Shown here piece by piece: positions 51,552 to 60,721 of a DNA stretch of 64,000 nucleotides. Source of the DNA: CAVSNH01 sp963729275. GTDB taxonomy: Bacteria; Actinomycetota; Acidimicrobiia; Acidimicrobiales; RAAP-2. Within the stretch, counting starts at the first letter, position 1. Each line of letters opens with the position of its first letter. The notes under the pieces are model-generated. The model was not told the DNA's origin. It saw nothing but the letters and a program-made list of their open reading frames with translations, and searched no databases. The DNA is taken from the NCBI GenBank assembly GCA_963729275.1, contig CAVSNH010000013.1, positions 930,001 to 994,000 on the forward strand, read 5' to 3'. A program made the translations under genes and the position numbers.

Positions 51552-52712
51552 GTGACGCAGCCGGTGATCGTTGAGGCGGTGCGGACCCCGCTCGGGAAGC
51601 GCAACGGGATGCTGGCTGGCGTGCATCCTGCCCAATTGCTCGGCGCCGCCCAGGTAGAGCTCATCAAACGGACCAGGATCGACCCGTCGGAGGTCGAGCA
51701 GATCTTCGGCGGATGTGTCTCGCAAACAGGCGAACAGTCTTTCAATATCGCTCGCACAGCTTGGCTCAACCAAGGACTGCCGTTCGAGACCGCCGCCACC
51801 ACCGTCGACTGCCAGTGCGGCTCTTCCCAGCAGGCGAATCATCTCGCCACCAACCTCATCTCCGCCGACGCCGTGGACGTCGCCATCGGCTGCGGTGTCG
51901 AGGCGATGAGCCGTGTCGGACTCGGCGCCAACGTTGTCAACGGCCCCGGGCGGCCTTTTCCACCTGACTGGCCGTGCGACATGCCGGATCAGTTCACATC
52001 GGCGGAACGCATCGCTCAGAAGTACTCGGTCTCCCGCTCCGATACCGACGCCCTGGGTCTGGCGTCTCAGCGCAAGGCGGCGGCGGCATGGGCCGAGGGC
52101 CGCTTCGATCGCGAAGTGTTCGCGGTCGAGGCACCCGTGCTGGGCCCCGACGGCCCCACCGGCGAGGTGCAGGTCGTAGAGCGAGACCAGGGCCTCCGGG
52201 AAACAACGGAGGAGGGTCTCGCCGCCCTGAAACCGGTGATGCCGGATGGGATCCACACGGCTGGCACGTCGTCGCAGATCTCCGATGGTGCCGCGGCAGT
52301 CCTCTGGATGTCCGACCGCAAGGCGAAAGCGCTCGGGCTTCGGCCACGCGCCCGGCTGGTCGCCCAGGTCCTGGTCGGCTCAGACCCCTACTACCAACTC
52401 GACGGACCCATCGCTGCCACCGCCAAGGTTCTGGGCAAGGCCGGCATGACCATCGGCGATATCGACCTCTTCGAGGTCAACGAAGCATTCGCCTCCGTGG
52501 TGTGCTCCTGGCAGAAGGCTCATGGCGTCGACGGGGACAAGATCAACGTCAACGGCGGTGCCATCGCCTTGGGCCACCCGGTCGGGGCCACCGGGAGCCG
52601 GCTCATCACGACGGCGCTGCACGAGCTCGAGCGCCGGGATGCCACGTTGGCGCTCGTTTCGATGTGCTGTGGCGGGGGCCTCGCCACCGGTACCGTTCTC
52701 GAGCGAATGTGA
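51552..52712 (+). CDS. Acetyl-CoA acetyltransferase / thiolase
   Basis: A 386-residue thiolase that cleaves or forms beta-ketoacyl-CoA. The acylated Cys is in DCQCGSS (near residue 89), the His in GHPVGATG (near 342) and the second Cys in MCCGGG (near 372-373). The start is GTG 51552 with AGGGTGAG upstream; the frame continues to 51477. It is followed after 56 bases by the FadD17-like ligase, forming a likely beta-oxidation or side-chain degradation pair. Confidence 0.93.
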   Translation: MTQPVIVEAVRTPLGKRNGMLAGVHPAQLLGAAQVELIKRTRIDPSEVEQIFGGCVSQTGEQSFNIARTAWLNQGLPFETAATTVDCQCGSSQQANHLATNLISADAVDVAIGCGVEAMSRVGLGANVVNGPGRPFPPDWPCDMPDQFTSAERIAQKYSVSRSDTDALGLASQRKAAAAWAEGRFDREVFAVEAPVLGPDGPTGEVQVVERDQGLRETTEEGLAALKPVMPDGIHTAGTSSQISDGAAAVLWMSDRKAKALGLRPRARLVAQVLVGSDPYYQLDGPIAATAKVLGKAGMTIGDIDLFEVNEAFASVVCSWQKAHGVDGDKINVNGGAIALGHPVGATGSRLITTALHELERRDATLALVSMCCGGGLATGTVLERM

Positions 52713-52768
52713 CCTGGTGTTGACGGTCCTCGTGGCGGCGGCCGGCACAGCCGAAACTGGCTAGCAGG

Positions 52769-54583
52769 GTGGGCACACCCACTGACGACGTCGCAATGCC
52801 CAGCGCCCAAGATCCACCGACGTACGCTCCTCCACTCGCCGAGGTGCCCCTCCCGGCGTCAAATGCCGCTTCCCTCCTACGACGGAACGGCCTCGACGGA
52901 CGCTACGCCAGCCGTCCAGCCCTTCGCTTCGGAGATCAGGTGTGGACGCACCAGGAGCTGCTCGCCGAAGCCGAGCGCTTCGCCGCACTCTTCCGGGCCC
53001 GGCTCGACGCCCGTCGCCCCCCACACGTCGGCATCCTCCTGGACAACACGCCCGACTACGTGTTCGCGCTCTGTGGCGCCGGGCTGATCGGAGCGGCCGT
53101 GGCTGGGCTCAATCCCACCCGGCGTGGCGAGCACTTGGCGCTCGACATCTCCCATACCGACGTCCAACTCGTCATCACCGAGCCCCGCCACCAGGCGCAG
53201 CTCGAGGCGGCCACCAGCCAGCTCGACCTGCCGGGTGGCGTCCTCGTCTCTGACCGGTTCGCCGACGGAGACGACCCGACTCCGGCAGGCGAGAGGCTCG
53301 AAGGGGCCCTCGAGGCGGCTTGGACGGACTACGGCGCCGGGGCGCCGGGGCAGGCCACTGAAGCCGAATCCGACGTGGACGTCCTCTGGGCGCTGCTGTT
53401 CACCTCCGGGACATCAGCCGCTCCCAAAGCCGTCCGCTGCACACAGCGTCGCTTGCTCACGACGGGCAGTCGTATGGCCATGATGCTCGAGCTTGGTCCC
53501 GACGACGTCGGGTACGCGGCCATGCCCTTGTTCCACACCAACTCGCTGATGGCGGGCCTCGCCCCGGCCCTCGTGGCCGGCGCCAACCTCTCGCTCGCTC
53601 GCCGGTTCAGTGCCTCCCGCTTCCTTACCGATGTGCGGCGCTACGGCGTCACGTGGTTCAACTACACCGGCAAGGTGCTCGCCTATCTGCTGGCCACGCC
53701 CGAGCGCGCCGACGACGCCGACAACACCTTGCGGGTGGCCTTCGGCAACGAGGGGTCGCCTCATGTCGTGGAAGCCGCCGTCGAACGCTTCGGGCTGAGG
53801 ATCATCGACGTGTTCGGCTCGACAGAAGGTGCCATCGCCCTCGATCGAACCGGGAGCCGTCCCCGGAGCTCCATCGGACGGCTTCGCCAAGGGATCCTCG
53901 TCGTCAACGAAGAGGGTCATGAGGCCCCGCGGGCCCGATTCGACGGCGAGGGCCGTCTGGTCAATGCCGACCTCTGCGTGGGGGAGCTTGTCAACACCCT
54001 GGGCGTGGGTCCCTTCGAGGGCTACTACCGCAACGAGGAGGCGATGCGTCACACGACCAGGAACGGCTGGTACTGGAGCGGCGATCTTGGCTATGTGGAC
54101 GATAAGGGTTGGGTCTACTTCGCCGGGCGAACCTCGGACTGGCTACGCGTCGATGGCGAGAATTTCCCGGCGGCACCGATCGAGGCGATCATCGCTCGCC
54201 ATCCGGACGTGATGCTGGCATCGGTCTACGGAGTCCCCGACCCTGGCGCCGGCGATCAGGTGATGGTCGCCCTGGTCCTGGGTAATGGCGCCGCGTTCGA
54301 TGGCTCGTCCTTAGCGTCGTGGCTGGACAGCCAGCCGGATCTCAGCCCCAAGTGGCAGCCGAGGTTCCTCCGACTTTCCACCACGCTTCCGGCCACCCCG
54401 ACCAACAAGATCCTCACCCGCACCCTCGTCCACGAGAAATTCCGGTCGGACCGCGTGGGTGGGGATCCCGTGTATGTGCGCGAGCGCGGCACGGAGTCAT
54501 TCCGCCGATTCAGCGCAGGGGACGAATCCGCGCTGTACCAGTCCTTCGAGCTGCACGGACGCCTTGCCGCCTGGGAATTGTGA
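52769..54583 (+). CDS. FadD17-like long-chain acyl-CoA ligase
   Basis: A 604-residue AMP-forming ligase. The nucleotide motif is LLFTSGTSAAPKAV, followed by DVFGSTEGAIALDRTGS, TRNGWYWSGDLGYVDDKGWVYFAGRTSDWLRVDGENF and the C-terminal subdomain with the TPTNKILTRTL region that holds the catalytic Lys. The N-terminal pattern (LDGRYASRPALRFGDQVWTHQELLAEAERFAALF) resembles mycobacterial FadD17, which works with steroid or long-chain acids. GTG 52769 or ATG 52796 is the start. It probably supplies acyl-CoA to the thiolase directly upstream. Confidence 0.9.
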   Translation: MGTPTDDVAMPSAQDPPTYAPPLAEVPLPASNAASLLRRNGLDGRYASRPALRFGDQVWTHQELLAEAERFAALFRARLDARRPPHVGILLDNTPDYVFALCGAGLIGAAVAGLNPTRRGEHLALDISHTDVQLVITEPRHQAQLEAATSQLDLPGGVLVSDRFADGDDPTPAGERLEGALEAAWTDYGAGAPGQATEAESDVDVLWALLFTSGTSAAPKAVRCTQRRLLTTGSRMAMMLELGPDDVGYAAMPLFHTNSLMAGLAPALVAGANLSLARRFSASRFLTDVRRYGVTWFNYTGKVLAYLLATPERADDADNTLRVAFGNEGSPHVVEAAVERFGLRIIDVFGSTEGAIALDRTGSRPRSSIGRLRQGILVVNEEGHEAPRARFDGEGRLVNADLCVGELVNTLGVGPFEGYYRNEEAMRHTTRNGWYWSGDLGYVDDKGWVYFAGRTSDWLRVDGENFPAAPIEAIIARHPDVMLASVYGVPDPGAGDQVMVALVLGNGAAFDGSSLASWLDSQPDLSPKWQPRFLRLSTTLPATPTNKILTRTLVHEKFRSDRVGGDPVYVRERGTESFRRFSAGDESALYQSFELHGRLAAWEL

Positions 54584-54632
54584 GACGTCGAGCCGCAGCT
54601 TCCGGACAGGTCGGATTGGAAGCGGTTCTACC

Positions 54633-54651
54633 CTCAGTTACTCACGCTGAG
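54633..54651 (+). repeat. Dispersed 19-nt hairpin, copy 11
   Basis: CTCAGTTACTCACGCTGAG with an extra outer C-G pair, two substitutions relative to copy 3. Downstream of the FadD17-like gene. Confidence 0.65.
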
Positions 54652-54783
54652 GCCCGCATCAGAACGAGAGCACCTGGAGACGACCTGCGAGGACCAACGA
54701 GCCCCTGGCTGTGACAACACTGAGCAGGCCCTCGTCAATAGGATCTTCACATCACGCGCGCTCTCGGGGACCACACACTAGAG

Positions 54784-55626
54784 CTGCCCGATGGACGCAC
54801 TCTTGGCTATTCCCTCTACGGCGACCCCAGCGGCTTACCAGTAGTCAACTGCCACGGCGGATTGATGAGTGGGCACGACGTGGCCCCGGCCGATGCGGAT
54901 GCGCGTGCTCTGGCGCTCTGCATCATCTCACCAGATCGGCCGGGAGTCGGCCGCACTGACAGACTGCCGGGATACACCACATTGCCCTGGGTGCAGAGCG
55001 ATTTGGTTCCGTTGCTCGATCATCTCGGTGTTGATCGATTCCAGGTAATGGGATGGTCCGAAGGCGGCCAGTACGCGTTGGCGGCCGCATTTGCTCTTAG
55101 CGAGCGGGCCGTGCGCTGTGCCGTCGTGGCCGGCTGCCTACCCCTCGACGGGAAGGCGACCCTCAAGGGGACCAACCTGCTCGATCGCTCTCTCATCGCA
55201 CTGTCTCAGAGATACCCAGCCGGTGCCCGGGCTTGTTTCACAACGATGCATGTTCTTTCGAGGCACGCTCCTACCTTGGTCGTACGGGGTGCCATGCACG
55301 GGCTGCCCAGGGATGAAGCCAAAGCGATGAAGGCGCTCGGCCAATGGTTCCCGGTCCTATTAGGCGAGGGAACAACCGATTCGCGAGGGGGGGTCGATGA
55401 GTATTTAGCGATGAGTGCGCCTTGGGGATTCCTCCCTGAAGACGTGACCGTTCCTGTCCGAATATTCCAGGGGTCAGCGGACGCCCTCGTGCCTGAAGCT
55501 TGGGGACAGGAGCTGGCACGACGTATCCCAGGAGCGGATATCACGGTCTTCCCCAACGAAGGACATTTCATTGCCATTACGCGCAGGCACGAGGTGTTGG
55601 AGTACTTGATCGGTGAAGACCGGTAG
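54784..55626 (+). CDS. Alpha/beta hydrolase lacking a standard start codon
   Basis: The coding signal of a typical hydrolase begins before any ATG, GTG or TTG in frame: codons from 54784 read LPDGRTLGYSLYGDPSGLPVVNCHGG, the usual N-terminal strand and oxyanion region, and the frame is blocked by TAG at 54739. TTG 54862 would remove this essential part. The nucleophile is in GWSEGG, the acid in GSADALV and the base in NEGHFIAI. Either a CTG (54784) or ATC (54751) start is used, or the 5' end has been damaged. About 281 residues from 54784. Length agrees with the family. Confidence 0.7.
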   Translation: MPDGRTLGYSLYGDPSGLPVVNCHGGLMSGHDVAPADADARALALCIISPDRPGVGRTDRLPGYTTLPWVQSDLVPLLDHLGVDRFQVMGWSEGGQYALAAAFALSERAVRCAVVAGCLPLDGKATLKGTNLLDRSLIALSQRYPAGARACFTTMHVLSRHAPTLVVRGAMHGLPRDEAKAMKALGQWFPVLLGEGTTDSRGGVDEYLAMSAPWGFLPEDVTVPVRIFQGSADALVPEAWGQELARRIPGADITVFPNEGHFIAITRRHEVLEYLIGEDR

Positions 55627-55661
55627 GTGGGGCGATCAAGCCCTCCAGGAACCGCCCCCAC

Positions 55662-55680
55662 ATCAGCTTGCCAAGCTGAG
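55662..55680 (+). repeat. Dispersed 19-nt hairpin, copy 12
   Basis: ATCAGCTTGCCAAGCTGAG followed by GACAGTG; between convergent genes. Confidence 0.75.
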
Positions 55681-55805
55681 GACAGTGCCGTTTGTTCGAT
55701 TGCCGAAGCGCGCACCCATCACTCGAATAGACGAACCAATGCCGCCGGCTTGATGTCAGTCCCAAGTGACCGACCGCTGACGGACCTCAGGCCCGCACCG
55801 GAACG

Positions 55806-56003
55806 TCAATCGTCGACTTCAGAGATGGCCCGCTCTGGGCAATTGGCGATCGCCAGCCGGGCGCTCCCCTCGCGACCCGGTGGGACCGTCCCATCGCCAA
55901 CCACCGACGACTGGCCGTAGTCGTCGATGTTGAACAGATCGGGAGCCAACGAATAGCAGCGAGCGTGACCTTGGCACCTCTCTTGGTCCACACAGATCTT
56001 CAC
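55806..56003 (-). CDS. Small ferredoxin ([3Fe-4S] or [4Fe-4S] type) of the P450 operon
   Basis: A 65-residue electron carrier beginning at GTG 56003, which overlaps the P450 stop by four bases (GTGA). VKICVDQERCQGHARCYSLAPDLF and the later NCPERAI give three spaced cysteines with His at one position (CQGHARC), the pattern of P450-associated ferredoxins. It would pass electrons from a reductase to the P450 encoded upstream. The longer frame to 56105 is not supported. Confidence 0.87.
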   Translation of the reverse strand: MKICVDQERCQGHARCYSLAPDLFNIDDYGQSSVVGDGTVPPGREGSARLAIANCPERAISEVDD

Positions 56004-57205
56004 GGGAACACCACCGGAATGGATCGAGGACCGCGGACTTGGCCACCTGCCCATGTGACCTCCGCATCGTTGGCCATATGGAAGGTCGGTATGCGAGTGA
56101 GCCATTCCTCAAGAGCAACCCTCAGCTCCATTCGAGCCAGGTTCGATCCGGCACACCGGTGGATTCCCGTCCCAAAGGCGATGTGGCGATTGACGGCGCG
56201 GTCGAGCACCACCTCGTCGGCCCGCTCGAAGGCGGCCGGATCGCGGTTGGCGGCGGGGAAGTTCAGGAGGACCTTGTCTCCCGCCTCCATAGGGCATCCA
56301 TCGAACACGGCATCAGCCGTTACGACACGGGCCATTGTCACTGGCGAGTAAACCCGGAGGAACTCCTCGACCGCCGTGGCCAACAGGTCCGGCTCAGCAA
56401 CCAGACGGGCAGTATCCTGGGGGTTACGGGCCAAGTGCCACAGCGTCGAACCGATCGCACTCCACGTCGTATCGATGCCGGCGATGAGAACGAGGCCGGC
56501 GATCCCCAGCACCAGGCTGTCCTCGATCGGCATGTCGTCATGGCTGGTATGGACCAGTTGGCTGATCAGATCGTCCTGCGGCTCCTCCTTGCGGAGTTGA
56601 AGTTGCTCGTGGAGCCACGTGAAGATGCCTACACCGCCTCGCCTCACGCGATCGGGTTCGTCAGCAAACTCGAGGACGTCTCGCACCCAGCCAGTAAAGG
56701 TGTCGGACAGGTCCTCAGGCACGCCGAGGATCTTGGCGATGACTCGCACCGGAATCTGTTGGGCGTAATCGGCTGCCGCGTCAGCGTGGCCGCTGCCAAT
56801 GAATTCCTCGATCAACCGTTGGCAGAGGTCGCGGGTGATCGACTCATAGCCATCAACTCTCGAATGAGAGAACCAGGGCAGCAGAAGACGTCTGGTCCAT
56901 GTGTGCAGTGGCGGGTCGGAGGATATTGGTGGAAGGCCATAGGGCAGGTGTTCTTCTCGTGACTCGTCTGACCCGTCGCCGGCAATGACCCCGACCTCGA
57001 GGGAACTGAACCTTTCGATGTCGTGAGCGACCTCGGTCACATCCGCATAGGTGGTGAGCAGCCAGGCACCTCCGCGGCGGCCCGTGTGGGCGATCGGGCA
57101 GGTCTTGCGCAGTTCGTCCCAGATCGAGAATGGATCCTCGATGTATGCCGGATCCAAGACGTCAAAGTCGGTCGTCCAGTCAGTGACCGGCGGTCGCTGC
57201 GTCAT
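56000..57205 (-). CDS. Cytochrome P450 monooxygenase
   Basis: A P450 of about 401 residues starting at ATG 57205. The I-helix oxygen motif is AGIDTT, the K-helix ExxR is EEFLR, and the heme loop FGTGIHRCAGSNLARME holds the Cys ligand. YGLPPISSDPPLHTWTRRLL and ANRDPAAFERADEVVLDR are typical of soluble actinobacterial P450s (CYP125/CYP142-like region by feel, not proven). It is co-transcribed with a ferredoxin. Together with the thiolase and FadD17-like ligase it may take part in terpenoid or steroid side-chain oxidation. Confidence 0.92.
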   Translation of the reverse strand: MTQRPPVTDWTTDFDVLDPAYIEDPFSIWDELRKTCPIAHTGRRGGAWLLTTYADVTEVAHDIERFSSLEVGVIAGDGSDESREEHLPYGLPPISSDPPLHTWTRRLLLPWFSHSRVDGYESITRDLCQRLIEEFIGSGHADAAADYAQQIPVRVIAKILGVPEDLSDTFTGWVRDVLEFADEPDRVRRGGVGIFTWLHEQLQLRKEEPQDDLISQLVHTSHDDMPIEDSLVLGIAGLVLIAGIDTTWSAIGSTLWHLARNPQDTARLVAEPDLLATAVEEFLRVYSPVTMARVVTADAVFDGCPMEAGDKVLLNFPAANRDPAAFERADEVVLDRAVNRHIAFGTGIHRCAGSNLARMELRVALEEWLTRIPTFHMANDAEVTWAGGQVRGPRSIPVVFP

Positions 57206-57379
57206 CGGCCCCTCCCCGTCGTGCTCAGCTCGCCTATGCATCCTCGCGCACATGGCCCAATGAACGGACGGAGTCGCCTTTTAGGAGGCGGCCTGCCCGT
57301 TTCCGACCGACATGGTCGCCGGACGTAGCGTCGTTCGAGGCGGGCACGTGGTGAAGACACCTCCGCGGCTAGGGAAGTA

Positions 57380-57398
57380 CTCAGCTGGTCAAGCCGAG
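57380..57398 (+). repeat. Dispersed 19-nt hairpin, copy 13, holding a stop codon
   Basis: CTCAGCTGGTCAAGCCGAG followed by GACCCCG. The minus-strand stop of the frameshifted acyltransferase (57389-57391) is inside it. Confidence 0.7.
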
Positions 57399-58676
57399 GA
57401 CCCCGCCAGTTCAGGCACTTCGGACCTGACGGAGGCCCCATCCAAGCCAGAAGGTCTGTCGGCCGATCCCGGTGGCTGATTTCCTGGCACCAGGCGGCTC
57501 TTCAGCCGGAGACAGGGGCTTTCCACAAGACGCCAGGAGATCTCGGCGCAACCGAGTGTGGCAGCGAGAGCCAACACCACTCCGGTAAGGCCGAGCCCAT
57601 GGAACCACGTCAGCCAGACGTAGTGCCACAAGTAGAGCGCGTATGAGCGGCGACCGAGGTACGTCAGCAGAGGATTGGCGAGCCACGAAGCGCCGGCTCC
57701 CCGGCGGTCGACTAGGGCGACCACGCTTACTGGCGCAAAGACGGAAACAAGAATCCAGGCGGTTGCGTAGGTTGACGCGGACACTTGATGGGCGAACACC
57801 CAACCGCACCATGCCAACACCGCCAGGGCCGACCGCCGCCACCGGAGTGCACACCTGGCTCCACCACGTGGCCAGAGCTCGGCGGTCCGACCAAAGGAGC
57901 CCTACTCCGCCACCGACGAGAAAGGCACCTGACCGGGTGTCTGTGCTGTAGAAGACCCACGGAGTCGTCGAGTGAGCGTGCTGCAGAACAACGACATCGA
58001 CAAATGAGGCCGCAGCGAGAAGAAAGGCCGTTGCTGTCGCCACTCTCCGACGTACGGCGATGAGAACCACGAGAAGTGGTGCCCAGAGCAAGTAAAACTG
58101 CTCCTCCACGGCGAGCGACCACAGATGCCCAAGAGGCACGTAGCCACTGAAGATGTTGAAAAGCCCGCACCAGTTCGTCAAATAGGTAAGCGCCCCAACC
58201 GCTCCTTCGACGGCCACCGAGAAGGAGACTCCATTGGAGGCACCGCTGGACCCGGGCACTGTCGCCACCCAGCTTTCATGACCGAATATGGCGACCACGA
58301 GAACCCACACGGCGAGGAAGGCGACTAATGCCGGAACGAGCCGAAGGGCTCGCCGCGCATAGAACTTTCGGAGCCGGATGTGCCCGGTGCGAATTCGTTC
58401 GACCGAAAGAACGGTTGTAATGAGAAAGCCGCTTAGCCCAAAGAACACGAACATGGCGACCTGCCCGATCGCCAACCCAGGTGCGAGCCCGGCATGACCA
58501 AGGAAGACGGCGAACCAGGCCAACCCACGGACACCATCGAGTACAGGCTGGTGCTGAAAGAAGCGGGTGGAGTTGGACACTCCAGGCCGAGTCGGCTGCA
58601 CCAGCCTCAGCCTCGACCACGCAACTGAGTCTCTGCTGAGAGAACGGATAGAGACCCATAAGTGGTCTGCCGTCAT
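57389..58676 (-). pseudogene. Acyltransferase-3 membrane protein broken by a frameshift
   Basis: The N-terminal two-thirds (57860-58676) encode an OafA-like O-acyltransferase: LDGVRGLAWFAVFLGHAG holds the conserved His, FFGLSGFLI and LRKFYARRALRLVPAL follow, with the membrane helices and HLWSLAVEEQFYLLW. Around 57820-57860 the frame is lost, and the remaining helices (WILVSVFAPVSVVALV, LGRRSYALYLWHYVWLTWF) continue in another minus-strand frame down to 57389. The original frame instead runs through nonsense to 57411. A single-base change in a GGCCCTGGCGG stretch restores one continuous protein. The gene is disrupted, or the sequence has an error there. GTG 58580 is an alternative start. Confidence 0.8.
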
Positions 58677-59217
58677 AGGGTGCTCACACTGGCACCAAAC
58701 GCCGACCCGGCACCGGACCGTTGGCTTCCCGGAGTGGCGATTAGCTCGGATGACCTCGGCCCTGAGCCTTTACCTCCCTGGTCAGACGGGCAGTGGCCAT
58801 CCCCGGCCTGTTCACCGGTGATCTCATCTATTGAGCTGAGCCTCCTCGTCATGTCCGGAGTGGATGAGGGCGCCGTCGACCTCACGACATCGCCACGGCA
58901 CTCTGCGCCCACCGACATCCCCACGCAGCGTGGCGCCTTACCAAAAACCGTGTGCGACCTCGGCAACTTCGAGCCTTCGGAAGCGCCCGAAGCTCGCCGA
59001 AGCCGAATTGTCCGGCCCCGAGGTGCGCCCCCCTCAGCACCCCCTTCACTGGCGACGCCTGATCCGGGGGGCTTGGAGGAGTTTTCACTGTGTCGGAGGC
59101 GGCAGACGAACGAGTCACCCGCCAAACTCGACGACGACAAGCTGATTCCGTTGTGGATACTTCGGGTATCGTCGAATTGTCGGTCGGCGCCGGCCAGCGT
59201 CCGAGACCGGACCTTGG
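58677..59217. other. Intergenic region without clear gene, 541 bp
   Basis: Both strands have open frames (for example minus 58673-59308), but they are Ser/Arg/Gly-rich, lack RBSs and look like chance translation. No repeat copy or RNA fold is evident. Confidence 0.4.
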
Positions 59218-60621
59218 ATGGGTATCGAAAGGACTGGCAACTCATTGGAGTATCACGATCTGCTGGCCCGCCAACAAGCGGCAGTGCAGGACGGTTACCT
59301 GCCCGCATCCCGGCGCCTGCGCTGGCCTGCCGAGCGCTTGGCCCAAGAGCGGGAGCGCCGATTGCGGGAGTTGCTGACGTGGTCGGTGAAGCGATCTCCG
59401 TTCCATCGGAGCAGGCTGAAGGATGTCGACGTCGCCAGCTTCACCGAAGCGGACTTGCCGACGCTGCCCATCATGACCAGGGCCGACTTAATGGGAGAGT
59501 TTGATCGGATCGTCACCGATCCCGAGCTCACCTTGGATGTGGTGAATGCTCACGTCGACGCCGTCGATGAAGACACCTATCTGCTCGACCAGTATCGGAC
59601 TATCGCCACCAGCGGGACGACGGGCGTCCGAGCGATCTTCGTCTACGGCTGGGATGACTGGATTGCCTTCTACTTGCTCGCGACCCGGTGGCCGAGCCCC
59701 GACCACGGCGCTCAAGCTCCTCCTCCATCTCGCGAGTCAATGGCGACCATGTACGCCTCGAACACCCGACACATATCGGGCGCCCTGCACGCCTTTTCGC
59801 GCGGGATGGATGACCGAGGGACGCAGGTCACCCATCTACCGGCGACGCTGCCACTGCCCGATATCGTCACGGGTTTCAATGCCGCCCGACCGACGATCTT
59901 GCAGGGGTACCCGACAGCGATCCAGCTCCTGGCCCTCGAGGCGATCGACGGACGGTTACAGATAAGTCCGCGTAAAGTGCTCACTTGCGGAGAGCAGTGC
60001 ACCGAGGAGATTCGCACTGCTGTCCGAGACGCCTGGGGTGTCGAAATCGACGACGCCTGGGGGTGCTCCGAGGGCGCTTACGCATTTCCCTGCACCGCCG
60101 GTCGGGCGATGCATCTCCCGGACGACTTCGCAATCATCGAACCCTGTGACCGGGAGGGCAACGTGCTGCCACCGGGCACGCCCGCGGAAAAGATCCTCCT
60201 CACCAATCTTTACAATCGCACACAGCCTCTCATCCGCTACGAGATCGCCGATGGAATGACGCTTCTCGACGGGGTGTGCGAATGCGGTTGTGCGCATCGC
60301 CGAATCGACGGGCTCTCCGGTCGCACGGACACCTTCTTCCGCTACAAGGACGGCGTTGCGGTCCACCCGATGGGGATGACGACCGCGCTGTTAGGAGGCG
60401 ACGGCGTGGTGGAGTACCAGGTCAGCCAAACGTTGGGCGGCGCCGATGTTCGGGTTGTCTGCGACCACACGTGCGATCTCGAGCATTTGCGTATCAATCT
60501 GGTCGCCACGATGGAACAGGCGGGTCTCCGCCAGCCGCAGGTCACCATCGCCTCCGTCGACACCATCGAGCGCCTCTGGTCGGGCAAGCTCAAACAGTTC
60601 CATCCGCTCGCCACAGCCTGA
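59218..60621 (+). CDS. PaaK/CapK-like phenylacetate-CoA ligase family protein
   Basis: A 467-residue AMP-forming ligase. An N-terminal region with SVKRSPFHRSRL and LPTLPIMTRADLM, the phosphate loop TIATSGTTGVRAIF, DDAWGCSEGAYAF and LIRYEIADGMTL, and a C-terminal CAHRRIDGLSGRTDTFFRYKDG match the phenylacetate-CoA ligase/CapK group. These activate aromatic or other carboxylic acids as adenylates. The acid is not known. The next gene, a cNMP-binding protein, begins 100 bases later and may be in the same transcript. Confidence 0.88.
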   Translation: MGIERTGNSLEYHDLLARQQAAVQDGYLPASRRLRWPAERLAQERERRLRELLTWSVKRSPFHRSRLKDVDVASFTEADLPTLPIMTRADLMGEFDRIVTDPELTLDVVNAHVDAVDEDTYLLDQYRTIATSGTTGVRAIFVYGWDDWIAFYLLATRWPSPDHGAQAPPPSRESMATMYASNTRHISGALHAFSRGMDDRGTQVTHLPATLPLPDIVTGFNAARPTILQGYPTAIQLLALEAIDGRLQISPRKVLTCGEQCTEEIRTAVRDAWGVEIDDAWGCSEGAYAFPCTAGRAMHLPDDFAIIEPCDREGNVLPPGTPAEKILLTNLYNRTQPLIRYEIADGMTLLDGVCECGCAHRRIDGLSGRTDTFFRYKDGVAVHPMGMTTALLGGDGVVEYQVSQTLGGADVRVVCDHTCDLEHLRINLVATMEQAGLRQPQVTIASVDTIERLWSGKLKQFHPLATA

Positions 60622-60721
60622 TGGTACGGGCGACGTACTGAAGTCGAGGAGCATCCCGGGGCCAGCGGTAGAGTCTGCCCGATGCCCATCGAAAAGAGGG
60701 TCTCGGACGAGGGCAAGGGTC

